A stretch of DNA of 64,000 nucleotides. Source: an uncultured Actinomycetes bacterium. Lineage in GTDB: Bacteria > Actinomycetota > Actinomycetes > Nanopelagicales > Nanopelagicaceae. The position numbers and the translations under genes are program-made. The stretch covers positions 62,001-126,000 of the forward strand of contig CAILXX010000001.1 of NCBI GenBank assembly GCA_903838295.1. The letters run 5' to 3'. The notes beneath the pieces were generated by a model. It was not told the DNA's origin, searched no databases, and saw only the letters and a list, made by a program, of their open reading frames with translations. Of this stretch, positions 38,330-47,861 are shown one piece after another (within the stretch, counting starts at the first letter, position 1; the number at the start of each line of letters is the position of its first letter).

Positions 38330-38962
38330 CTACCGAGGATGTGAGAGAAGAAGTCCAAACGCCAACAAGATGATCCCACCAGCCGATAGTCCCGTCAGAA
38401 AACGACGTATTTTTGGCCGTGCTAAATACACTGACGCACGATCGACAGCCATAATCAAAAATGTGTACCAAGACATTGATACAAATGCCCAAATGAAGCC
38501 AAGGATGAAAATTCCAAGTCCCAGAGAATAGTTTTTCGGAACGAATGAGGGAATGAAGGCAACCGCAAATACTGCCGCCTTCACATTCGTGAGATTAGTG
38601 AAGAGGCCTAAGCGATAAGCGGCGAACCTTCGCACCTGGGCCGTCCCGTCAATGTCAAACTTTCCATATTCGTTGCGCAATTGAAAGAGCGTTTGGATCG
38701 CCAATCCCAGAAGAAAAGCAACGCCGATAGATTTGAGAATATTGAACGCTAAATGCGAATGAGCAAAGATCGCGGACAGTCCCACTGAAGAGAGTGAGGC
38801 CCAAATAATCAAACCAGTTGAATTTCCAAATACAGAGAAGAAGGCAGCACGTCGGCCTCCTACCAAAGATTGCCTAAGAACCATCGCGACACCTTGTCCT
38901 GGAACCATCGCTAGAATCAACGCGGTTAATGCAAAGGCGGGAAGTTCTTTTAGAAGCTGCAC
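38330..38962 (-). CDS. LysE/RhtB family amino-acid exporter
   Basis: 210 residues with six predicted membrane helices. The family start is ALTALILAMVPGQGVAMVLRQSLVGGRRAAFFSVFGNSTGL (two blocks at about 11-52); typical members read PGP, here PGQ. A charged cytoplasmic loop is near 90-115. Exports amino acids or derivatives across the cytoplasmic membrane; substrate not predictable. Confidence 0.9.
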   Translation of the reverse strand: MQLLKELPAFALTALILAMVPGQGVAMVLRQSLVGGRRAAFFSVFGNSTGLIIWASLSSVGLSAIFAHSHLAFNILKSIGVAFLLGLAIQTLFQLRNEYGKFDIDGTAQVRRFAAYRLGLFTNLTNVKAAVFAVAFIPSFVPKNYSLGLGIFILGFIWAFVSMSWYTFLIMAVDRASVYLARPKIRRFLTGLSAGGIILLAFGLLLSHPR

Positions 38963-39022
38963 GTTGAATTCATTCTGAGATGATCATATGGAGTTCGTCA
39001 CTGATCTCGTCACAATCTGGGA

Positions 39023-39781
39023 CTAGCTGTATTGCTGTACATGCGCCAGAGAATTTGCAAAAACCAACGGCGCCTCATTATCTAGTGTTGCAACGTGATA
39101 GCTATTGGTTAGTTCAATTCGCTGCTTAGCGTCGCTTTCTATCTCCGCCATAATTATCTCAGTGTTGGACACCGGCAATACGTGATCATCAACGCTATGA
39201 AACAAAAGGGTTGGACAGGTGACTTTGCCAAGATTCTTGCGGGTTTCTTTCAACATTTTATTGAGCTGAATGACACCTTTGGTTGGCAAGACGTCATAAC
39301 CCCATTCGGTGATATTTGGCTTCTTAATGTCATCCCCAACAGATGCTCTCCCTGGTTGAATCAAAGCGACTAATGGCGCAATTTTTATCAACGCTCCAGG
39401 TATGTGAATCATTGGATTAACCAGGCAAATTCCATCCAGAATATTATTTTCCGCAATATTCAAGGTGGTTCCACCGCCCATGGATAGACCAAAGACGAAA
39501 ACTTTCTCGCAAATTTTCCGCATCCGATCAAGATCGACTTGTACTCGAGCCGGCCACTCTTGCCACTTCACGCGATTTAAATCCTGCCACTGCGTTGCGT
39601 GACCCGGCAGGCGTGGTACAGATACTGTGTAACCGCGCTCCTGAAAGTAGTCAGCCCATGGACGCATAGAGGCAGGCGATCCCGTAAAACCATGAACAAA
39701 GATGACTCCCACATTTTTATTAGTGGAGCCCTCGGCAAAGTAGTCCAAGAGCCAGCCAGTAGGTGCGTTTGTTGTAGCCAT
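39023..39781 (-). CDS. Alpha/beta-hydrolase, carboxylesterase/monoacylglycerol lipase type
   Basis: 252 residues. Oxyanion region VHGFTGSPASMRPWADYF is near 29-46, the nucleophile elbow FGLSMGGGTTL near 97-107, the acid in SVDDHVLPVSNTE near 196-208, and the histidine in TNSYHVATLD near 227-236. Resembles Est30-like esterases. A decayed paralogue of its last third is present at 33361-33637. Confidence 0.9.
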   Translation of the reverse strand: MATTNAPTGWLLDYFAEGSTNKNVGVIFVHGFTGSPASMRPWADYFQERGYTVSVPRLPGHATQWQDLNRVKWQEWPARVQVDLDRMRKICEKVFVFGLSMGGGTTLNIAENNILDGICLVNPMIHIPGALIKIAPLVALIQPGRASVGDDIKKPNITEWGYDVLPTKGVIQLNKMLKETRKNLGKVTCPTLLFHSVDDHVLPVSNTEIIMAEIESDAKQRIELTNSYHVATLDNEAPLVFANSLAHVQQYS

Positions 39782-39813
39782 AAGAACAATGTAGGCCTCT
39801 ATTGGCGCTCAGT

Positions 39814-39833
39814 CCAGATGGGCCCAGATGGGT
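39814..39833. repeat. 10-bp tandem duplication, 2 copies
   Basis: CCAGATGGGC then CCAGATGGGT, one mismatch, in the short divergent region between the esterase and the exonuclease genes. Confidence 0.6.
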
Positions 39834-39894
39834 TCAACCAATTGGTCAAGATTCCTATCCTATGTCGGCGGTTCTGCGTATCCTTAAGATCTAT

Positions 39895-40551
39895 ATGGAC
39901 CCTATGAGCCCCGTTACACCTATTACACCTATTACCCATATTGCTTTGCAACAAACAACTTTTGTCGTGGTAGATCTTGAAACCACTGGTGGAAGTCCAC
40001 ACGCTGGCGCCGTCATCACTGAAATTGGAGCTGTAAAAATAAGAGGCGGAGAAGTAATTTCTGAGTTCAAATCTTTCGTCAATCCCCTGGCGCCGATCCC
40101 TATTTACATCACAGAATTGACTGGTATCGATGATGAGATGGTTCGATTAGCGCCGATCATTGATGAAGTCTTTCCTACCTTTCTAGAATTTTGTGGCCCC
40201 GCAACAGAAACTGTGCTTGTCGCACATAATGCACCATTCGATATTGGCTTTCTCAAGGCAGCGAGTAAAGAACTCGAGTACAACTGGCCGGATTTTAGGG
40301 TCGTAGACACCGTTCGACTAGCCCGAATGGTTCTTAGCCGAGATGAAGTTTTAGATTGCAAATTGGGAACTCTTGCAGCCTTCTTCAACACTCAGGTAAC
40401 ACCCACTCATCGCGCGTTGGACGATGCCCAGACCACGGTCGAAGTTTTGCATGCACTCTTCGAAAGACTTGGTGGCTACGGTATCTATAGTTTTGCAGAA
40501 CTCGAGACCTTCCTGAAAAAAAGGATCAAGCGCGAACCTAGGCTTATCTGA
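39895..40551 (+). CDS. DEDDh 3'-5' exonuclease (DNA polymerase III epsilon-like)
   Basis: About 218 residues from the ATG at 39895; the frame is open from 39802 and an ATG at 39904 is possible. Exo I is FVVVDLETTGGSPHAGAVITEIGAVK, Exo II VAHNAPFDIGFL, Exo III THRALDDAQTTVEVL, so all DEDDh acids and the His are present. The N-terminus includes a 9-bp in-frame tandem repeat (39913-39939) encoding VTP-ITP-ITH. Proofreading subunit or standalone repair exonuclease; the polymerase gene is elsewhere. It overlaps convergent trpD by 8 nt. Confidence 0.88.
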   Translation: MDPMSPVTPITPITHIALQQTTFVVVDLETTGGSPHAGAVITEIGAVKIRGGEVISEFKSFVNPLAPIPIYITELTGIDDEMVRLAPIIDEVFPTFLEFCGPATETVLVAHNAPFDIGFLKAASKELEYNWPDFRVVDTVRLARMVLSRDEVLDCKLGTLAAFFNTQVTPTHRALDDAQTTVEVLHALFERLGGYGIYSFAELETFLKKRIKREPRLI

Positions 40552-41590
40552 ATTTCTGCGTATATAAAGCCCAATTTTTTATCGACTCTAGCGCCGCACC
40601 AGAGTCGACTGCACGGGCTGCATCGGCATACCCGTTAGCAAACTGTTCTGTAATCGAACTTCTGAAATCTCCTCGAAATGCGGCAAGAGCAGCGGCAGCA
40701 TTAAGCAAGACAGCATCTCGCGCAGGACTCTTCTCCCCTTCAAATATTCGAAGCGTCACGGCAGCATTAAATTCTGCATCCCCTCCCACTAAGGTTTCGA
40801 TAGGAGAATAAGAGATTCCTATTTCTCGAGGATCAAAACTTTCGCTCTTTTTTTCACCGTCATGTATCTGCATCACCTTTGTGGTTGTAGTCAGCGTGAT
40901 TTCATCTATTCCATCATCGCCACGGAATAAGAAACCTTGTGCTCCACGCGCCAACAAGACATCCGCCATGATCGGTATAACTCTTTCTTTTGATACTCCA
41001 ATCGACACCGCCTTTGTACGTGCGGGATTGGCTAGTGGTCCTAAAATATTAAATACCGAAGCCTGGCCAAGTTCTTTGCGGGCAGGCGCGGCGAAGCGCA
41101 TGGCCGGATGAAACTTCGGAGCGAAGCAAAAGCCGATTCCTAAAGCTGCTACGCATTGCGCAACTTGATCGCCGTTTAAATCAATATTTACGCCCAGAGC
41201 TTCCAGCAAGTCCGCTGCTCCAGATTTTGATGTTGCAGCTCTTGCTCCGTGCTTAACCACTCTGGCTCCGGCCGCATGGGCGATAATCGCCGCTGTCGTC
41301 GAAATATTGATGGTGTTTGCCCCGTCCCCACCAGTTCCGACTGGATCGACCGCCAATTCAGGGATCGATATAGGGGCACATTCCTTAAGCATTACTTCGA
41401 CCAGTGCTTGGACTTCACTTGCGGTCTCACCTTTGGCCTGCACCCCCAGAAGGAACGATTTGATCGTCTCTTTGTCGGCCCTATCCCCCAAAATTTCTGA
41501 CATAGCCCAACCAGCCTCCAGTGGGTCTAGATCCTGTCGATCAGCCAGATGGCCAATGATCTGATGCCACGAAATATCAGAAATATCCAT
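40544..41590 (-). CDS. trpD: Anthranilate phosphoribosyltransferase
   Basis: Second step of tryptophan synthesis: anthranilate plus PRPP. 348 residues. The PRPP site GTGGDGANTINISTTAAIIAHAAGARVVKHG spans about 86-116. KSGAADLLEALG and FAPKFHPAMRFAAPARKELGQASVFNILGPLANPA are family signatures. No other trp genes are next to it. Its ATG lies 100 bp from the divergent ctaE, across the palindromic region. Confidence 0.96.
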   Translation of the reverse strand: MDISDISWHQIIGHLADRQDLDPLEAGWAMSEILGDRADKETIKSFLLGVQAKGETASEVQALVEVMLKECAPISIPELAVDPVGTGGDGANTINISTTAAIIAHAAGARVVKHGARAATSKSGAADLLEALGVNIDLNGDQVAQCVAALGIGFCFAPKFHPAMRFAAPARKELGQASVFNILGPLANPARTKAVSIGVSKERVIPIMADVLLARGAQGFLFRGDDGIDEITLTTTTKVMQIHDGEKKSESFDPREIGISYSPIETLVGGDAEFNAAVTLRIFEGEKSPARDAVLLNAAAALAAFRGDFRSSITEQFANGYADAARAVDSGAALESIKNWALYTQKFR

Positions 41591-41594
41591 CCTC

Positions 41595-41622
41595 TGAGTC
41601 TAATCGCGCGTGATTAGACTCA
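41595..41622. promoter_or_regulatory. 28-bp perfect palindrome between trpD and ctaE
   Basis: TGAGTCTAATC (41595-41605) and GATTAGACTCA (41612-41622) are perfect 11-nt inverted arms around GCGCGT. It begins 5 nt upstream of the trpD ATG and lies 68 nt upstream of the ctaE start. No T-run follows, so an operator or an mRNA hairpin is more likely than a terminator. The recognising factor is unknown. Confidence 0.7.
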
Positions 41623-41678
41623 CCCGATTTTGGCACTCGCCAAAAGGCTCTCAATGCGGAAAAACCGCCAAAATCGGG
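41623..41678. promoter_or_regulatory. 12-bp inverted repeat ahead of the ctaE-qcr operon
   Basis: CCCGATTTTGGC (41623-41634) is exactly complementary to GCCAAAATCGGG (41667-41678), with 32 nt between the arms. It directly abuts the 28-bp palindrome and ends 12 nt before the ctaE GTG. It could be a paired operator or a 5'-UTR structure limiting access to the start. Confidence 0.65.
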
Positions 41679-41690
41679 AATAATCCCACC

Positions 41691-42314
41691 GTGACCACAC
41701 TTGAAGCGCCATCTAAAAATAACCGCCCGAACCTGGTCGCCGTCGGAACCATCGTCTGGCTCTCTTCTGAACTGATGTTCTTCGCGGCCCTCTTCGCGAT
41801 GTACTTCACGACTCGCGCTGTACAAGGTCCAAAAATTTGGCTCGAATCTACCGGAATGCTTAATGTTAAATTTGCGGCAATCAACACAACCGTACTGGTT
41901 CTCTCATCAGTCACATGTCAATTCGGTGTCTTCGCTGCTGAAAGATTCCAAGGCCGTAGGACTGGTCCCCTATACAAATTTTCTAAGTGGGGAATGCGCG
42001 AATGGTTTGCTCTCACCTTCTTGATGGGCGCTTTCTTCATCGGTGGTCAAATTTATGAGTATGCCAATCTTGTACGCGATGGTCTCTCGTTGTCCTCTCG
42101 AGCATATGGTTCAGTTTTTTACATCACCACTGGATTTCATGGATTGCATGTAACAGGAGGTTTGCTCGCATTCCTTATCGTGCTGATTCGAGTTGCAAAA
42201 GCTCGTAAGTTCGGTCATTCGCAGGCAACAACTGCGATCGTGGTCTCGTACTACTGGCACTTCGTTGACATTGTTTGGATCGCCCTTTTCTCTACGATTT
42301 ATCTCATCAAGTAG
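41691..42314 (+). CDS. ctaE: Cytochrome c oxidase subunit III
   Basis: Membrane subunit of the aa3 oxidase. From the GTG at 41691 it has 207 residues and starts [21 protein letters not shown], as actinobacterial CtaE does; the frame is open to 41610 but those codons lie in the palindromes. Five membrane helices are predicted, with [44 protein letters not shown] and the final [15 protein letters not shown]. First gene of ctaE-qcrC-qcrA-qcrB. Confidence 0.95.
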   Translation: MTTLEAPSKNNRPNLVAVGTIVWLSSELMFFAALFAMYFTTRAVQGPKIWLESTGMLNVKFAAINTTVLVLSSVTCQFGVFAAERFQGRRTGPLYKFSKWGMREWFALTFLMGAFFIGGQIYEYANLVRDGLSLSSRAYGSVFYITTGFHGLHVTGGLLAFLIVLIRVAKARKFGHSQATTAIVVSYYWHFVDIVWIALFSTIYLIK

Positions 42315-42322
42315 GAGCCACC

Positions 42323-43117
42323 GTGAAACGCCTTTCTGGTTTTCGTCGTAAACGCATAGCAGGTCCGATACTTATGGTCGCTGCTCTCTTCACAATTGGT
42401 ACGGCATTTGGTGTAGCTTCAGCGCTCCCCAGTTCGCAACATGAGATGAGCAGCGGGACATCGACCTTGGTTTCAGAAGGTAAAGCAATCTTTTTGCGTG
42501 GCTGTTCGTCCTGTCACGGCCTAAATGCAGAAGGTGGAGGAATTGCCCCTTCTCTGATTGGTGTTGGAGCTGCAGCGGTTGATTTCCAAGTCGGAACAGG
42601 TCGTATGCCAATGGCGGATATGAGCCAGCAAGCCATGCAGAAGAAGCCCTTGTACAACCCAGATGAAACAGCTGCTTTAGCGTCTTACGTAGCGTCATTG
42701 GCGCCCGGACCATCTGCGGTGACAAATGAATCACTCAATTTTGAACGTGATGGCAATTCGGCAGAAGGTGGACAACTCTTCCGTACAAATTGCGCGATGT
42801 GTCACAACTTTGCAGGTCAAGGTGGCGCTCTCACCAACGGTAAATACGCACCTTCGCTTATGGGTGTTGAACCAAAATACATCTACGAAGCTATGGTCAC
42901 TGGACCTCAATCAATGCCTAAATTTACCAATACGACGATCACGCCCCAAGAGAAGTTATCGATCATTAAGTGGTTGCAACAAGCAAACCACGAAGCAAAT
43001 CAGGGTGGCGCATCGTTAGGTAGAACTGGTCCTGTTACCGAGGGTCTCCTCGTGTGGACGCTAGGAATCGGAATTCTTATCGGTATAGCCGTTTGGCTCG
43101 CAATGAAGGCGAAGTAA
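42323..43117 (+). CDS. qcrC: Dihaem cytochrome c of the bc1 complex
   Basis: 264 residues from a GTG with AGGAGCC upstream; the frame is open further back inside ctaE. N-terminal membrane anchor about 13-33, then two c-type haem domains with CSSCH (near 64) and CAMCH (near 160), axial methionines likely in RMPM and QSMPKF, and a C-terminal membrane helix. Actinobacterial QcrC carries electrons directly from the bc1 complex to CtaC in the supercomplex. Confidence 0.95.
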   Translation: MKRLSGFRRKRIAGPILMVAALFTIGTAFGVASALPSSQHEMSSGTSTLVSEGKAIFLRGCSSCHGLNAEGGGIAPSLIGVGAAAVDFQVGTGRMPMADMSQQAMQKKPLYNPDETAALASYVASLAPGPSAVTNESLNFERDGNSAEGGQLFRTNCAMCHNFAGQGGALTNGKYAPSLMGVEPKYIYEAMVTGPQSMPKFTNTTITPQEKLSIIKWLQQANHEANQGGASLGRTGPVTEGLLVWTLGIGILIGIAVWLAMKAK

Positions 43118-43119
43118 AC

Positions 43120-44121
43120 ATGAGTAATCAAATAGAACGCTTTGAAGATCCTGGTCTACCAGAACATATCCATCGTAATGCCGATGCTGATCCGCTAGCA
43201 GAAAAGCGAGCCGAAAAGCAGGTAGCAATTCTCTTCTTGCTATCCGCACTTGGAACGGTATTGACCATCGCGTCTTACATTTTCATGAAATCCGACCAGT
43301 ACGTTTATTTCCCTGTCATGGGAAGCACTAATGTGCAACAACTCTTCATCGGCTTAGGTCTGACGCTTGCGACCCTCTGCATAGGTCTAGGCGCAATCCA
43401 ATGGGCGAAAAAATTGATGCCCGATCAAGAAGTCATTGCAGAGCGACATGAATTCCGGTCGGAAGAAGTAGATCGTGAAGAACTAGTTGCAACCTTCCAT
43501 GATCGTGCTGGTCAAGCAGGTATTGGTCGCCGCCCGCTCATTAAAAGAACGCTCGGACTGGCAGTTGGATTAGTGGGGCTTTCGCCATTGGTTTTACTAC
43601 GCGACACAGGGCCCCTGCCTGGCAAATTTTTCGAAACGACAAACTGGGCCGCGGGAACCCGCCTTGTCCTAGACCCAGCAGGAACACCTATCAAGCCTGA
43701 AGATTTAGAAGTTGGAGCGGTTGCGCAAGTTTTACCCGAACTTCCAGCGGGCACTCCGCGCACCCTTGAAAACATTGGTAAAGATGCAGTTCTTTTAATC
43801 CGTCTGCGTCCAGAAGATTTCAACTTGGATCCCGAACGTCTTTCATGGACCTACCAGGGAATTATCGCATTCTCGAAAATCTGTACCCATATGGGGTGCG
43901 CTGTTGCGTTGTATGAGCAACAGACCCACCATCTCCTGTGTCCATGTCACCAATCGACATTCGATGTGACGCGCGCAGCCAAAGTTATCTTCGGACCAGC
44001 AGCCCGTCCTCTTCCGCAATTGGCGCTCATGGTAAATGCTGATGGATATCTGACTGCAAAGCAACCTTTCTCCGTCCCTGTTGGACCTAGCTTCTGGGAA
44101 CGGAACTCCGCAAATGGATAA
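43120..44121 (+). CDS. qcrA: Rieske iron-sulfur subunit of the bc1 complex
   Basis: 333 residues from the ATG at 43120, 2 nt after the qcrC stop. It begins MSNQIERFEDPGLPEH. Three membrane helices are predicted (about 47, 85 and 160), as in the actinobacterial type. The 2Fe-2S ligands are CTHMGC (near 274-279) and CPCHQSTFD (near 292-300). Confidence 0.95.
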   Translation: MSNQIERFEDPGLPEHIHRNADADPLAEKRAEKQVAILFLLSALGTVLTIASYIFMKSDQYVYFPVMGSTNVQQLFIGLGLTLATLCIGLGAIQWAKKLMPDQEVIAERHEFRSEEVDREELVATFHDRAGQAGIGRRPLIKRTLGLAVGLVGLSPLVLLRDTGPLPGKFFETTNWAAGTRLVLDPAGTPIKPEDLEVGAVAQVLPELPAGTPRTLENIGKDAVLLIRLRPEDFNLDPERLSWTYQGIIAFSKICTHMGCAVALYEQQTHHLLCPCHQSTFDVTRAAKVIFGPAARPLPQLALMVNADGYLTAKQPFSVPVGPSFWERNSANG

Positions 44122-44145
44122 CGCGTTAGGACGAGGTGACCACGA

Positions 44146-45726
44146 ATGAAGAAGAGTCAAAAAATAGGTGGCAGCGTCGCAAATTATGTCGACGAACGAA
44201 CTGGTGCCGCAAAGTGGGTTAAGAAGAACCTTAATAAGGTCTTCCCCGATCACTGGTCATTCATGCTTGGTGAAATCTGCCTCTATTCATTCATCATCTT
44301 GCTCCTCTCAGGTACCTTCTTAACTTTCTGGTTCGATCCATCACAACGTGATGTCGTTTATAACGGTGCTTATGCCCCACTATCGGGCGTCAGCATGTCC
44401 GCTGCATATGCTTCCACGCTTCACATCTCTTTTGATGTTCGCGGCGGTCTTTTAATGCGCCAAATACATCACTGGGCAGCGTTGATATTTATGGTGGCGA
44501 TTGTGGTCCATTTGTTCCGCGTGTTTTTCACGGGAGCTTTTCGCAAGCCACGTGAGTTCAACTGGCTGATCGGTATTGGTTTATTGACATTTGGAATCGT
44601 AGAAGGCTTCTTGGGCTATTCACTTCCAGATGATTTGCTCTCTGGAACAGGAATCCGCATTGCGGAAGCCATCCTGCAAGCCATCCCAGTTGTAGGAAGT
44701 TATTTGGCCTTCTTCGCTTTTGGCGGACCTTTCCCAGGAACAGCTTTCATTCCACGTATCTACATGGTCCATATTTTGCTCTTGCCTGGCCTCTTCTTAG
44801 CACTTATCACAATCCACTTAATGTTGGTCTGGTATCAGAAGCACACCCAATATCCAGGACCGGGACGTACAGAGAAGAATGTTGTCGGCTATCCATTGAT
44901 GCCTGTATACATGGCGAAAGCTGGCGGTTTCTTCTTTATCGTTTTTGGAGTGACGGCATTTTTAGGGGCTGTCGCTTCGATCAACCCCATTTGGCTCTAC
45001 GGACCATATACTCCGGGCCAGATCTCTGCCGGTTCGCAACCAGATTGGTACATGGGTTGGCTCGACGGATTAGTCCGTATGTCTCCACCACTTGAAACGC
45101 ATGCCTTTGGGCACACCATCTCTTGGAATATCCTCCTGCCAGGCCTTATCCTTCCCGGAATCCTCTTCACGGGAATGGCTCTCTACCCATTTATAGAATC
45201 ATGGATCTCTGGAGATAAGCGCGAACATCATTTGCTCGACCGTCCGCGCAATGCGCCAAATCGTACTGCGCTAGGTGCAATGTCAATCGCATTCATGATC
45301 ATCTCACTGGCTAATGGAGGAAACGACGTCATCGCGACGCACTTCCACTTAACTATTAACGGAATCATGTGGTTCACACGATTTGGATTGTTCATCGTTC
45401 CACCCATTGTCTTTCTCATAACTAAGCGAATCTGTCTCTCTCTCCAAAGAGCAGATCGTGACCTTGTGCTCCATGGCCGTGAAACCGGTCGCCTTGTCAT
45501 GATGCCAAATGGAGAGATGATTGAAGTCCATGAACAGATCTCTGATGCAAAGAAGTGGACCTTGACTCAGCATCAATCTGCTGATGCTCTTCCTGCGCCA
45601 CTTCCAGAATCTGCCAAATTAGGGATTAAGGGCAAGTTACGAGCTCGAATGAATCAAGCGAACGCTGTTCAGGTGCCGGCCGCCACAGTGACCGAGTTCA
45701 AAGAGCTTGGTGAAGGCCATCATTAA
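44146..45726 (+). CDS. qcrB: Cytochrome b subunit of the bc1 complex
   Basis: 526 residues with about eight membrane helices. Haem-ligating histidines lie in LRQIHHWAALIFMVAIVVHLFRVFFTGAFRKPRE and MVHILLLPGLFLALITIHLM. The quinol-site region has FGGPFPGTAF. The long hydrophilic C-terminal tail is typical of actinobacterial QcrB. The operon ends at a strong terminator 11 nt after the stop. Confidence 0.96.
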   Translation: MKKSQKIGGSVANYVDERTGAAKWVKKNLNKVFPDHWSFMLGEICLYSFIILLLSGTFLTFWFDPSQRDVVYNGAYAPLSGVSMSAAYASTLHISFDVRGGLLMRQIHHWAALIFMVAIVVHLFRVFFTGAFRKPREFNWLIGIGLLTFGIVEGFLGYSLPDDLLSGTGIRIAEAILQAIPVVGSYLAFFAFGGPFPGTAFIPRIYMVHILLLPGLFLALITIHLMLVWYQKHTQYPGPGRTEKNVVGYPLMPVYMAKAGGFFFIVFGVTAFLGAVASINPIWLYGPYTPGQISAGSQPDWYMGWLDGLVRMSPPLETHAFGHTISWNILLPGLILPGILFTGMALYPFIESWISGDKREHHLLDRPRNAPNRTALGAMSIAFMIISLANGGNDVIATHFHLTINGIMWFTRFGLFIVPPIVFLITKRICLSLQRADRDLVLHGRETGRLVMMPNGEMIEVHEQISDAKKWTLTQHQSADALPAPLPESAKLGIKGKLRARMNQANAVQVPAATVTEFKELGEGHH

Positions 45727-45737
45727 TTAGTCCAATT

Positions 45738-45772
45738 AAAAAACCCCCGAACAATGAGTTCGGGGGTTTTTT
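45738..45772. terminator. Bidirectional intrinsic terminator between qcrB and ctaF
   Basis: A-run, then CCCCCGAAC (stem) ... GTTCGGGGG, then a T-run; loop AATGA. With A and T tracts on both sides it can stop both the plus-strand qcr operon and the convergent ctaC-ctaD-ctaF transcript. The clearest intrinsic terminator in the window. Confidence 0.95.
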
Positions 45773-45783
45773 ATTCCAAAATG

Positions 45784-46185
45784 TCAACGATGATCTGCCA
45801 CGCCAGGCTTCTCGTATTCAAGTGTGAAACCAATAATGCTGATAAAGAGTGAGCCCACAGCAATAACGGTGAGCCACCAACCAATGAGCAGACCTAATCC
45901 CATTGCGCATGCAGATAATGCGACGGGCAACGGCCACCAGGAATGGGGTGAGAAGAAACCAAGTTCTCCGGCTAGGTCCGATATTTCGCCATCTTCATTA
46001 TCGGATGGCTGTTGACCCATACGCTTGTTGTTAAACCATAAGTAGAACCCCACGGTTGCGGCGAAACCGGTGCTTAGAGCGATCGCAGTGATACCGAGTG
46101 GATCCCCGCCTAATTTCCAATAGACAATATCTAGAAGACCATAGAAAAGCGCGAGTCCGATAAAGAGTCGATAGCCAGATTTCAT
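45784..46185 (-). CDS. ctaF: Cytochrome c oxidase subunit IV (actinobacterial)
   Basis: 133 residues with about four membrane helices in two pairs (about 7-47 and 83-125), separated by an acidic cytoplasmic loop (DNEDGEISDLAGELGFFSPHSWWP). The FFSPHSWWP element and its position directly after ctaD match CtaF, the lineage-specific fourth subunit. It begins immediately after the ctaD stop. Confidence 0.92.
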   Translation of the reverse strand: MKSGYRLFIGLALFYGLLDIVYWKLGGDPLGITAIALSTGFAATVGFYLWFNNKRMGQQPSDNEDGEISDLAGELGFFSPHSWWPLPVALSACAMGLGLLIGWWLTVIAVGSLFISIIGFTLEYEKPGVADHR

Positions 46186-47859
46186 TTAGTGGCCGCCCTC
46201 TTTCTCTGCCATGTGCGGATAATGAAGATCAAAGGCAGGACGCTCTGAACGAATCCGAGGTATTGATGTGAAGTTATGGCGTGGCGGCGGACATGACGTT
46301 GCCCATTCCAATGAGGCTCCGTAACCCCAAGGATCGTCTACGGCCACCTTCGGGGTGTTGCGACTGATCCAAACGTTGATCATGAATGGGATCATCGACA
46401 AGGCCAAAAGAAAGGAACCAACGGTTGAGATCATATTCATGGTCGTAAAGCCGTCAGTTGCTAGGTAATCGGCGTAACGACGAGGCATCCCCTTGATTCC
46501 AAGCCAATGTTGAATCAAAAAGGTAAGGTGAAAACCAAAGAATAGGGTCCAGAAATGAATCTTGCCTAAACGCTCGTTAAGCATATGGCCCGTCATCTTT
46601 GGCCACCAGAAATAAAAGCCGCCAAACATTGCGAATACAACTGTCCCAAAGAGCACATAATGGAAGTGAGCAACAACAAAATAAGAGGCAGATACGGCGA
46701 AATCCATTGGAGGGCTAGCCAAAATAATTCCGGTCAATCCGCCAAATAAGAATGTAACCAAAAATCCCATAATGAATAGCATTGGAGTTTCAAAAGTGAC
46801 CGAACCGCGCCATATTGTGCCAATCCAGTTAAAGAACTTAACTCCTGTTGGAACGCCGATTAGGAAGGTCATGAAAGAGAAGAACGGTAGCAAGACTTGT
46901 CCGCTTGCATACATATGATGAGCCCATACCGAAACAGAGAGCGCGGCAATACCAATTGTGGCAGCGATCAAACCCTTGTATCCGAAGATTGGTTTGCGAC
47001 TGAATACCGGCAGAATTTCGCTGGCAATTCCAAAGAACGGGAGCGCCAAAATATAAACTTCTGGGTGGCCAAAGAACCAGAATAAGTGTTGCCACAACAT
47101 GGCTCCACCATTTGCAGAGTCAAAAATATGCGAACCGAATAACCGATCTGATTCGAGTCCCAGAAGAGCGGCTGCAAGTGGTGGGAATGCGAGCAATACC
47201 AAGATAGAGGTCAGGAGCACGTTCCAGCTGAAAATAGACATGCGGAACATTGTCATTCCAGGAGCGCGCATCGTGAAGATAGTGGTTACGAAATTAACGC
47301 CGCCCATGATCGTGCCGAGTCCAGATATAGCTAGACCAATCACCCAAAGATCTCCACCGATTCCTGGTGAGTACTGTGAGTTGGCAAGAGGGGCGTAAGC
47401 AGTCCATCCGAAGGATGCAGCGCCACCGGGGCTAAGGAAACCACCGAACGCCATGAGGCCACCAAAGAGGTAGAGCCAGTAAGACAGCATGTTGAGACGT
47501 GGAAACGCAACATCTGCAGCACCAATCTGCAACGGCATGATCACATTCGCAAAACCGACGAAAAGCGGAGTTGCAAACATCAAGAGCATGATGGTTCCGT
47601 GCATGGTAAAAATCTGGTTGTACTGCTCTGTGCTCAGGAATTGCAGTCCAGGTCGAGCGAGCTCGGAGCGAAGTAGGAGCGCTAAAATACCGGCAACAAT
47701 AAACCAAGCAAATGATGTAATCAGATACAGGTAGCCAATAGTTTTATGATCAGTAGAGGTAATCCACTTTACGAATAGACGACCCTTGGATAAACCCTTC
47801 GGCTGGTTTACACCGTAACTAGATGATGAAACGGTAGATGGTTCAGCGAACGTCGTCAT
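46186..47859 (-). CDS. ctaD: Cytochrome c oxidase subunit I
   Basis: Catalytic haem-copper subunit, 557 residues and twelve membrane helices. Low-spin haem region: [12 protein letters not shown]. Binuclear site: [17 protein letters not shown], containing the His-Glu-Val-Tyr of the crosslinked His-Tyr. [10 protein letters not shown] supplies the Cu_B histidine pair, and [14 protein letters not shown] the haem histidines. aa3-type. ctaC ends 2 nt upstream. Confidence 0.98.
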   Translation of the reverse strand: MTTFAEPSTVSSSSYGVNQPKGLSKGRLFVKWITSTDHKTIGYLYLITSFAWFIVAGILALLLRSELARPGLQFLSTEQYNQIFTMHGTIMLLMFATPLFVGFANVIMPLQIGAADVAFPRLNMLSYWLYLFGGLMAFGGFLSPGGAASFGWTAYAPLANSQYSPGIGGDLWVIGLAISGLGTIMGGVNFVTTIFTMRAPGMTMFRMSIFSWNVLLTSILVLLAFPPLAAALLGLESDRLFGSHIFDSANGGAMLWQHLFWFFGHPEVYILALPFFGIASEILPVFSRKPIFGYKGLIAATIGIAALSVSVWAHHMYASGQVLLPFFSFMTFLIGVPTGVKFFNWIGTIWRGSVTFETPMLFIMGFLVTFLFGGLTGIILASPPMDFAVSASYFVVAHFHYVLFGTVVFAMFGGFYFWWPKMTGHMLNERLGKIHFWTLFFGFHLTFLIQHWLGIKGMPRRYADYLATDGFTTMNMISTVGSFLLALSMIPFMINVWISRNTPKVAVDDPWGYGASLEWATSCPPPRHNFTSIPRIRSERPAFDLHYPHMAEKEGGH

Positions 47860-47861
47860 TT

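Noticed and set aside
41610-41690. N-terminal extension of ctaE starting at the ATG at 41610
   Set aside because: It would translate the palindromic region; homologues start at the GTG at 41691 with VTTLEAP.
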